Notes under the pieces: generated by a model | Told to the model about the DNA's origin: nothing | Database searches by the model: none | Seen by the model: only the letters and a program-made list of their open reading frames with translations | DNA from: Clostridia bacterium | GTDB taxonomy: Bacteria > Bacillota > Clostridia > Christensenellales > CAG-1252 | DNA length: 10,067 bases | Direction of reading: 5' to 3' | NCBI GenBank assembly: GCA_009928745.1 | Contig: SACC01000032.1 | Location: 1 to 10,067, forward strand | Program-made: the position numbers and the translations under genes | Shown: positions 1 through 5,194 of the stretch, one piece after another | Layout: every line of letters begins with the position of its first letter | Position numbering within the stretch: the stretch's first letter is position 1

Positions 1-248
1 ATACTACCAATATTACTTTGCATTAACGACATCATTTCGTTTTTGTCTTTGGCTAATTGCGCGAACGGCATCAAGAACTTTATTACCGCATCTCTGACTT
101 CAAGTTTGACCGTCTGGTCAAGTTCCTCGTTGCTGTTGGCTCTTATATGTATGCGGATATACTGTTCTCTGTCAGTTCCGCAGGATACAAGACAAAGCAT
201 TGAAATAAAAATAACCATTATAGATAGCGCATAGAATAATTTTCTCAT
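1..248 (-). CDS. spoIIR: Stage II sporulation protein R (SpoIIR-like), N-terminal part
   Basis: Partial gene: it starts at 248 and runs off the left end, leaving 82 residues. The protein starts MRKLFYALSIMVIF, a hydrophobic leader ending in a lipobox-like LVSC-G (Cys at residue 23), so it is probably an exported lipoprotein. Residues about 31-62 carry the family's recognisable block: YIRIHIRANSN, then DQTVKLEVRDAV. In Bacillus and Clostridium, SpoIIR is made in the forespore and signals across the septum to the SpoIIGA protease, which activates pro-sigma-E in the mother cell. The start is fixed by a GAGGTGG ribosome binding site (258-252) just upstream of the ATG. It is divergent from ispE, a pairing I recall from clostridial genomes. 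The product is inferred from sequence pattern; the C-terminal half cannot be checked here. Confidence 0.85.
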   Translation of the reverse strand, partial: MRKLFYALSIMVIFISMLCLVSCGTDREQYIRIHIRANSNEELDQTVKLEVRDAVIKFLMPFAQLAKDKNEMMSLMQSNIGS

Positions 249-263
249 AATCCACCTCGCAAT

Positions 264-292
264 GATTATTGGCTTAAAAAAAATTATTATAC
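264..292 (-). promoter_or_regulatory. Candidate sigma-F-type promoter of spoIIR
   Basis: On the minus strand, GTATA (292-288), a 14-base spacer and GCCAATAATC (273-264) resemble the forespore sigma-F pattern GYWTA ... GGNRAHAHTR, with two mismatches in the -10 part. spoIIR is known to be sigma-F dependent in Bacillus. Against it, transcription would begin at about 257, inside the ribosome binding site. A sigma-A-like TATAAT (291-286) overlaps the same place but has no good -35. Weak call. Confidence 0.3.
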
Positions 293-316
293 ATCTTTTT
301 GCGTTTATGTTATACT
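288..316 (+). promoter_or_regulatory. Sigma-A promoter for ispE, extended -10
   Basis: A TATACA -35 (288-293; four of six match TTGACA), a 17-base spacer and TATACT -10 (311-316) preceded by TG at 308-309 (extended -10). Predicted transcription start is about 322-324, which coincides with the likely ATG of ispE at 323. Confidence 0.5.
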
Positions 317-322
317 AAAAAT

Positions 323-1150
323 ATGAAAACGATAACAATGAAAGCATATGCTAAAATTAACCTGTGTCTTGATATTAAAGGCAAGGATGCTGTAAGCGGA
401 TACCATTTGATAGATACTGTTATGCAGACTATAGATTTGCACGACACGGTCATATTGACAAAACGGGAAGACTCTTATTGCAGCTCCAAAATTATCGGAG
501 CGGATATTGATGGTGACAATGCGCTGAAAGCTGCAAAACTCTTTTCGGCTCGTTTTGATACCAAAGGCGTAGATATTGAGATAATTAAGCGTATTCCTTT
601 AATGAGCGGTCTAGGCGGCTCCTCCACAGACGCGGCAGCTGTACTTAAAGGTATGGCGATTCTGTTCAATATATCTACAAGCGAGCTTCCGCAGCTTGCA
701 AGTAATCTCGGCTCAGATACAGTATATTTTTTGAAAGAGGGTTTGGCAAGATGTACCGGCAGAGGTACCGAGATTGAGCGCATCAAGCCCTTGCCCGAGC
801 TGTACGCTCTGTTGATTACAGACACGAGCGGCGTATCTACCAAAGACGCGTACGAATTATACGACACGCTTAAGGCTCCGATTCCTGTCAAAGTGGATTT
901 GATAATGAAAAACTTGCGCGAGTTCAAGGATACAAAGCTGCTACCCACCAATTCTCTTATGGCGGCAGCGCAGACACTCAATCCAATAATCAGCGAGCAA
1001 TTACGCGCGCTAGCGGACAGAAACGCGATAATGACCACAATGACCGGCAGCGGCAGCGCAGTTTTCTCCCTATACACCGATCTGGACAAAGCGCTTGAAA
1101 AGCAACGCTTTTTAATGTTTGACAGCGAAGTTTATCAATTTGTATACTGA
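323..1150 (+). CDS. ispE: 4-diphosphocytidyl-2-C-methyl-D-erythritol kinase (IspE)
   Basis: A 275-residue GHMP-family kinase of normal length. It phosphorylates CDP-methylerythritol with ATP in the cytosolic MEP pathway to isopentenyl diphosphate. Visible signatures: the N-terminal AYAKINL with the conserved Lys at residue 11; the glycine-rich ATP loop GLGGSSTDAAAVL at about residues 96-108; Asp132 in LGSDTVYF, the place of the usual GADVPF catalytic-Asp motif; and the C-terminal TMTGSGSAVFSLY motif. The usual Pro after that Asp is replaced here. Start choice: ATG at 323 gives MKTITMKAYAKINL. ATG at 338 is also possible, and a TTG at 299 would lie upstream of the predicted transcription start. 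None of these has a clear ribosome binding site, so the message may be leaderless. The gene is divergent from spoIIR and convergent with the SipL-like gene. Confidence 0.93.
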   Translation: MKTITMKAYAKINLCLDIKGKDAVSGYHLIDTVMQTIDLHDTVILTKREDSYCSSKIIGADIDGDNALKAAKLFSARFDTKGVDIEIIKRIPLMSGLGGSSTDAAAVLKGMAILFNISTSELPQLASNLGSDTVYFLKEGLARCTGRGTEIERIKPLPELYALLITDTSGVSTKDAYELYDTLKAPIPVKVDLIMKNLREFKDTKLLPTNSLMAAAQTLNPIISEQLRALADRNAIMTTMTGSGSAVFSLYTDLDKALEKQRFLMFDSEVYQFVY

Positions 1151-1218
1151 TAACAATTAATAACGGTTTTTTTAATATTTGACACCAAGATTAATGTTTT
1201 TATTAATATTAAAAGTGC

Positions 1219-1246
1219 TTGACCCTAGATTTATTCTATTTATAAT
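1219..1246 (+). promoter_or_regulatory. Sigma-A-like promoter in the ispE 3' intergenic region
   Basis: TTGACC (1219-1224), a 16-base spacer and a perfect TATAAT (1241-1246). Start predicted near 1253. A second TTGACA sits at 1179-1184, followed by a poorer TATTAA at 1201-1206 (16-base spacer), so two promoter-like elements may lie in tandem. No protein gene on the plus strand follows, only a terminator about 45 bases on. Confidence 0.45.
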
Positions 1247-1252
1247 AACCGC

Positions 1253-1327
1253 CGAATGCATACAAAACCCAATTTAAGTCAATGCAATAAATGCTAAAAA
1301 TACCTGAATTATTTCAGGTATTTTTGT
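1253..1327 (+). ncRNA. Candidate small RNA of about 75 nt
   Basis: Inferred only from a good promoter (1219-1246) followed by a strong intrinsic terminator (1296-1325) with no gene of normal size between. The transcript would be about 75 nt. It contains a 13-codon frame starting at ATG 1256 (MHTKPNLSQCNKC, stop TAA 1295-1297) that ends exactly at the terminator stem; there is no ribosome binding site for it. It could also be a chance promoter in AT-rich DNA. It does not match any RNA family I recognise. Confidence 0.25.
1296..1325. terminator. Bidirectional intrinsic terminator between ispE and the SipL-like gene
   Basis: A perfect 13-bp stem: AAAAATACCTGAA (1296-1308) pairs with TTCAGGTATTTTT (1313-1325) around a TTAT loop. 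Both strands end in a run of T, so it can stop transcription arriving from ispE on the plus strand and from the SipL-like gene on the minus strand. Confidence 0.9.
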
Positions 1328-1344
1328 TAATAGCTTGTTATTTA

Positions 1345-2262
1345 TTATAGCTTTTTCTCGCGGAATACGATTATTCTCATACCCTTTTCCACGCCGTTCT
1401 GCAGTTTTGGGTTATTCGCAAGCAGCTTCTTGGGCGAAACATTCAACGCTTTGGCTATCGACCAGACAGTGTCTTCTTCTCCGGCAAAATAGATGCTTAT
1501 TCCCGAAGGATTTTCCGCTTTTGCTTCGCCTTCGATTACTGAGGTGATAAACTTTAGTTTTCCCTTTACGAATACATCTACCCTTACCTTAAGTTCGGCT
1601 TTTACCTCGATAATATTACCCTTGCTTTTTGCGGTAACGCTTGATGCCACAGCCTCGCCGTTGAGCAGCATATTCTCGGTTATTCCCTCTGCTTTAAGCA
1701 TTATTGAATAAGGCAGTTCGACTTGTACCGAGCCGACTTTGTCCTCTTCGTCAAGATAGAGCACATTAGCAACAATCAGACCTTCCACAGTAACAGTATC
1801 GTTGCCGGCAATAATATTTGCCAGATTATTGCGTGATACGGGAGTTGCCAATACTTTCGCGACAGGCAGCATATTATCTTCAAGCCCCGCTTCGGTGCTT
1901 ATGCCCGTTTCGAACTTTTTCGAGAACAAAAATCTTCTGGTGTCAATAACCGCAACTTCTTCGGTAAGCTCAACAGCCTCTGAAAAAAGATCGCTCAACA
2001 GCTTTTGATTCTCGGTGAAAGTTATCATACCGTACGCCGTCACCAATAATTCTATTCTTAGAATATTGTTGTCTTCCTCACCCGATAGCACCAGTCTAGC
2101 ATTCTTGATTTTTACGCTGAAACAGATGTTTTCTGCTTTTTGGATATTTAACTCCTCACTGAAAGGTATTATAACGGTTTTTGTGAAAATTTTGCCTTCG
2201 CTCAGATATATTATATCGCTTGACGCTTCGCCCTTTAGCGTTACGCCGCTATCATTCACCAC
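1345..2262 (-). CDS. SipL-like SPOCS/LysM protein, C-terminal part (downstream of an in-frame stop)
   Basis: A 305-residue reading frame. The N-terminal ~110 residues look like a SPOCS (DUF3794) domain lacking its first strand (VTLKGEASSDIIYL, then IPFSEEL). A further SPOCS domain spans about 134-220 (VTVEGLIVANVLYLDEE), and a C-terminal LysM-like domain about 262-300 (EDTVWSIAKALNVSPKKLL, ending GMRIIVF). SPOCS plus C-terminal LysM is the layout of SipL, the Clostridioides protein that binds SpoIVA and is needed for spore coat assembly around the forespore. The same frame continues upstream through eight sense codons (2286-2263) to the TAA that ends the preceding SPOCS segment, so both pieces make one frame of about 497 codons with one stop. 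If translated alone it would need the GTG at 2262 or 2259, with no convincing ribosome binding site. It is either one half of a broken gene or is made by reinitiation. Confidence 0.75.
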   Translation of the reverse strand: MVNDSGVTLKGEASSDIIYLSEGKIFTKTVIIPFSEELNIQKAENICFSVKIKNARLVLSGEEDNNILRIELLVTAYGMITFTENQKLLSDLFSEAVELTEEVAVIDTRRFLFSKKFETGISTEAGLEDNMLPVAKVLATPVSRNNLANIIAGNDTVTVEGLIVANVLYLDEEDKVGSVQVELPYSIMLKAEGITENMLLNGEAVASSVTAKSKGNIIEVKAELKVRVDVFVKGKLKFITSVIEGEAKAENPSGISIYFAGEEDTVWSIAKALNVSPKKLLANNPKLQNGVEKGMRIIVFREKKL

Positions 2263-2286
2263 GCTTTCAAGCGCAATAACGCGGCT

Positions 2287-2838
2287 TTAATACAAAAGCA
2301 CCTTGTCAATATTGACTCCGCTTTCGATTTCCTCGCATACTTCAAATGAGCTTTCCGACATCTGAACGCGGGATATCTTCTCTTCGCTTATATCGTATTC
2401 AGCGTTAATATCAGTCACGGTCTTGAATTCGCCGGTAATAACTGAACTAATTACAAAATCGCATACTGCCGAAAGAGTGATTTCGTCCGATGCAACTGAA
2501 ATATCCACATCAATAATACTTATCTGCGCGCTAAGCTTATAGCTGGCGAGGATTTTCTCCCCGGCTAACGCGTCAGAAAAATCGGTAAAATAATCCAAGC
2601 CCGACAGCTTGCCTTCGCCGTCTAGATATAATATTTTGTAATTAACCTTGCCCGACAGCTTCGCCTCGCCACCTAATGCCTCTAAGCTAAACAGCTTCGC
2701 GTCAGCCGATACGCCAAGCACCTTAGAAACTCCTCCGCGCTCTGCAGTATTAATTGTGCAGGTGACTACAAGCTGCGAATGAACCAGCTCCATTACACAA
2801 TCGTTCTTAACAACCTCATATTTGATATCGAATGCCAT
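2287..2838 (-). CDS. SipL-like SPOCS protein, N-terminal part (truncated by in-frame TAA)
   Basis: 183 residues starting MAFDIKYEVVKND at ATG 2838, with a strong GGAGGG ribosome binding site (2850-2845). It contains one SPOCS (DUF3794) domain: the GVSKVLGVSADAKLFSLEAL region at about 35-54, then LSGKVNYKILYLDGEGK at about 61-77. It ends IDKVLLY-stop, where the next SPOCS domain would normally begin. The frame reopens directly after the TAA (2289-2287) as SRVIALESVVNDSG and runs into the LysM-containing segment without frame change. The intact family member would be about 500 residues. No signal peptide or membrane segment is visible, which fits a mother-cell cytoplasmic coat morphogenesis factor. 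A sigma-E-like promoter upstream supports a sporulation role. The family call is firm; whether this gene still works is not. Confidence 0.8.
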   Translation of the reverse strand: MAFDIKYEVVKNDCVMELVHSQLVVTCTINTAERGGVSKVLGVSADAKLFSLEALGGEAKLSGKVNYKILYLDGEGKLSGLDYFTDFSDALAGEKILASYKLSAQISIIDVDISVASDEITLSAVCDFVISSVITGEFKTVTDINAEYDISEEKISRVQMSESSFEVCEEIESGVNIDKVLLY

Positions 2839-2867
2839 AAAATGCCCTCCAAAAGTTTATACAATAA

Positions 2868-2896
2868 AATGTATGCACACTTTGTCCAGATTATGA
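2868..2896 (-). promoter_or_regulatory. Sigma-E-type (mother-cell sporulation) promoter of the SipL-like gene
   Basis: On the minus strand, TCATAAT (2896-2890), a 14-base spacer and CATACATT (2875-2868). This fits the sigma-E pattern KMATATT N14-15 CATACAHT with a single mismatch in the -35. Predicted start is about 2861, giving a ~22-nt leader that contains the GGAGGG ribosome binding site. The match agrees with known sigma-E control of sipL in Clostridioides. Confidence 0.7.
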
Positions 2897-3091
2897 TTGA
2901 GTGCCTAAAAATAATGTAAAATGTAGCGCGGTAATGCGCAAAAGTAGTTCCAAATAAAATATGCGCCCTAAAAGTGTCAACTTTCGTGAACGCATATATA
3001 ATTATAGATTGGATATTAAATATGTTTTCTTATTATTTCAAATATTTATAGGTTTCGGATTTTGCCTGTCGCACATTTAAGTAACAGTTAT
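2897..3091. other. AT-rich gene-free spacer
   Basis: This is the start of the ~700-bp gap between the SipL-like gene and proS. No reading frame of note, RNA gene or strong hairpin is visible. A TTGACA lies on the minus strand at 2980-2975, but without a good -10 at the right spacing. Confidence 0.5.
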
Positions 3092-3394
3092 CGCTATCTA
3101 CCCAAAAATATCTACAATTCTATTCAACTTGTCAAGAGGGCAAGAGTGTTTAACGCTATCTAATAAAAGTCTCCATTGTTCTATCAACTCTTCATAAAGA
3201 CATTCGTTTTCACCGCTATCTACCCCAAAATATCTACATTTTATTCAACTCATCAAGAGGGCAAGCGTCTCCCCGCTATCTAATAAAAGTCTCCATTGTT
3301 CTATCAACTATTCAAAAAGACATTCGTTTTCACCGCTATCTACCCAAAAATATCTACAATTATATCAACTCATCAAGAGGGCAAGCGTGTTTAA
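3092..3394. repeat. Five tandem copies of a ~60-bp repeat in alternating A and B forms
   Basis: Each copy begins CGCTATCTA. Starts are at 3092 (A1), 3154 (B1), 3214 (A2), 3274 (B2) and 3334 (A3), so the unit lengths are 62, 60, 60, 60 and 61. A copies share CTACCCAAAAATATCTACA (A2 has one base changed) and TCAAGAGGGCAAG. B copies share CTAATAAAAGTCTCCATTG and AAAGACATTCGTTTTCAC and differ from each other at only two bases. A and B are themselves related (CGCTATCTA, then TCT-CA, then TATTCAAC or TATCAAC), implying an old 60-bp duplication followed by duplication of the ~120-bp AB pair. A degenerate start (CGGTATCACC) follows at 3395, where a long palindrome begins. It encodes no open frame. 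Function unknown. Confidence 0.9.
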
Positions 3395-3546
3395 CGGTAT
3401 CACCGACTTTAAGATTTTAGGCGAATTTTGCGTCATACAAGGCATTGCTGACGACGCGTAGTCTTGCGCTACGCGAGGATGCAATAACGCAGTAAGGCGC
3501 AAAAAGCGACAAAATATTATGTCGGAGCATAGTGTTAAACACGCTT
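3383..3546. repeat. Long imperfect palindrome (~164 bp), MITE-like or large hairpin
   Basis: The outer ends are a perfect 13-bp inverted repeat, AAGCGTGTTTAAC (3383-3395) and GTTAAACACGCTT (3534-3546). The centre is a 7-bp stem CGCGTAG (3455-3461) / CTACGCG (3469-3475) with a 7-base loop. Between them the arms still match in patches (CCGAC, ATTTT, TTTTGCG, ATTGC), so each arm is ~80 bases. It ends ten bases beyond the proS stop codon and could end proS transcription, but no T-run follows. The shape suggests a non-autonomous mobile element or dispersed hairpin repeat; no transposase gene is present and no clear target-site duplication is seen. The left end overlaps the last tandem repeat copy. 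Confidence 0.75.
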
Positions 3547-3555
3547 TAATACGCT

Positions 3556-5010
3556 TTAATATGCTTTTGCAAAATAAGCTACGTAGCCTTCGCAGTTCTT
3601 TATCTCTTTGCCGCACACAATGCACTTTGTGCCGACGGGAGTCTGGTCAAAAGGCATACATCTAGTGGTTGCAGAAGTCTGCTCTTTTATCTTCGCCTCA
3701 CATTCTCTGCTGCCGCACCACATAGCTTTGACAAAATTGCCGCTGTCGACAGCTTGTTTAAGTTCGTCTACAGTCTCGCATATTACGATATGAGAATCGC
3801 GGAATTTCCTTGATTTTTCCAGCATATTCGCTTGAATATCCTTAAGCTCTGCCACTATTGTCGCGCCAATGTTGTTAAGAGAGATGACTTTCTTCTCGTG
3901 TGTATCGCGGCGGACTAATATACAGCTGTCTGATTCTATATCGCGCGGACCTATCTCTATTCTTGCGGGTACGCCCTTCATTTCCCATTCATTAAACTTC
4001 CAGCCCGGGCTTTGGTCGCGGTTATCTATCTCCGCGCGGACACCTGACGCAAGTAAAAGTTGTCTCAACTCCTGCGCCTTCTCCAGCACCCCGCCCTTAA
4101 ACGCTGCAATGGGGATAATGATAATCTGCTTGGGCGCAACCATAGGAGGCAACACAAGCCCGCGTTCGTCGCCGTGAGCCATAATCAACGCGCCGATAAG
4201 TCTAGTCGACACTCCCCAGCTCGTTTGATAAGGATGTTTCAGCACGCCGTCTTTGTCCAAAAATTGAATTTCAAAAGCCCTGCTAAAGTTTTGTCCAAGA
4301 TTGTGAGTTGTACCCGACTGCAAGCTCTTGCCGTCCAGCATCATAGCTTCCATAGTATATGTGGACTTTGCGCCTGCAAACTTCTCTTTTTCGCTCTTTT
4401 TGCCTACTATTACCGGTATTGCAAGCACATTTTCTGCGAACTCTTGATATACATCTAGCATTTTGAGCGTTTCTGCCTGAGCTTCTTCTTCAGTTGCGTG
4501 TACAGTGTGACCTTCCTGCCACAAAAATTCGGAGGTGCGGAGGAAAGGACGGGTTGTTTTTTCCCATCTTACAACATTCGCCCACTGATTAATCATTACG
4601 GGCAAATCTCTCCAGCTCTGTATCCATTTGCTGTACATATTGCCGATAATAGTTTCGCTAGTCGGTCTTACCACGAGTTTTTCGGGTAACTCTTCGTTGC
4701 CGATATGGGTAACCAACGCCACTTCTGGCGCAAAGCCCTCAACATGCTCAGCCTCTTTCATCAAAAAGCTATAAGGAATTAACATAGGAAAATACGCGTT
4801 CTCGTGACCGGTAGCTTTTATTCTATTGTCTAACTCTCGCTGAATATTCTCCCATATACCATAGCCGTATGGGCGAATAACCATAGTACCCTTAACCGGA
4901 CCATAATCCACTAGCTGCGTTTTTAACACAACATCGGTGTACCATTGGGGAAAATCACTTTTTATATCCGCTATTTCCTTAACAAATTGTTGATTGTTTT
5001 TATCAGCCAT
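3556..5010 (-). CDS. proS: Prolyl-tRNA synthetase, type 3 (archaeal/eukaryotic-like)
   Basis: 484 residues. It charges tRNA-Pro with proline in the cytosol. It is the short form without the bacterial editing insertion: class II motif 2 region RPTSET (115-120) and FLRTSEFLWQEGHT (156-169), GTTHNLGQNFS (233-243), motif 3 region SWGVSTRLIGALIMAHGDERGL (264-285), anticodon-binding domain from about 294, and a C-terminal zinc-type domain with Cys432, Cys437, Cys451, Cys463 and Cys466. It ends in Tyr, typical of this type. The start is ATG 5010 with AGAGG (5020-5016) five bases before. It is divergent from the dipeptidase gene; no T-box leader is seen in the 133-bp gap. It looks intact and of normal length. 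Confidence 0.96.
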   Translation of the reverse strand: MADKNNQQFVKEIADIKSDFPQWYTDVVLKTQLVDYGPVKGTMVIRPYGYGIWENIQRELDNRIKATGHENAYFPMLIPYSFLMKEAEHVEGFAPEVALVTHIGNEELPEKLVVRPTSETIIGNMYSKWIQSWRDLPVMINQWANVVRWEKTTRPFLRTSEFLWQEGHTVHATEEEAQAETLKMLDVYQEFAENVLAIPVIVGKKSEKEKFAGAKSTYTMEAMMLDGKSLQSGTTHNLGQNFSRAFEIQFLDKDGVLKHPYQTSWGVSTRLIGALIMAHGDERGLVLPPMVAPKQIIIIPIAAFKGGVLEKAQELRQLLLASGVRAEIDNRDQSPGWKFNEWEMKGVPARIEIGPRDIESDSCILVRRDTHEKKVISLNNIGATIVAELKDIQANMLEKSRKFRDSHIVICETVDELKQAVDSGNFVKAMWCGSRECEAKIKEQTSATTRCMPFDQTPVGTKCIVCGKEIKNCEGYVAYFAKAY

Positions 5011-5085
5011 AATAACCTCTTGTTTAATATTAAAGTAATTTTACTACTTTTTATTTTATTAGTAAACTAATTTCCTTTGAATTAG

Positions 5086-5115
5086 TTAACACTTACATAT
5101 TATATATTGTATAAT
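5086..5115 (+). promoter_or_regulatory. Sigma-A promoter for the dipeptidase-amidohydrolase operon
   Basis: TTAACA (5086-5091), an 18-base spacer and TATAAT (5110-5115). Another TATAAT lies at 5121-5126 without a matching -35. In this very AT-rich divergent gap several other boxes are possible. For proS on the minus strand, TTGAGT (5133-5128) with TACAAT 16 bases on is the best candidate. Confidence 0.4.
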
Positions 5116-5194
5116 ATTTATATAATAACTCAAATTATACATTGTGCTTGATTTTTATCTTTCGTATGTTTGGGCAACCTTAAAGGAGTTGTAT

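Noticed and set aside
43..234. 63-codon plus-strand frame at the left edge
   Set aside because: It is antisense to spoIIR, whose lipobox and family motifs are clear on the minus strand.
475..1089. 204-codon minus-strand frame
   Set aside because: It is opposite ispE, which has full family motifs; it is a shadow.
3092..3394. CRISPR array
   Set aside because: The ~60-bp period is in the right range, but the would-be spacers are repeated too (A with A, B with B), and no cas genes are near.
3365..3625. 86-codon minus-strand frame over the palindrome and the proS end
   Set aside because: It runs through the palindrome and overlaps proS in another frame, has no ribosome binding site and no recognisable domain.
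5011..5143. T-box riboswitch before proS
   Set aside because: The 133-bp gap is too short and lacks a recognisable T-box sequence and terminator hairpin.
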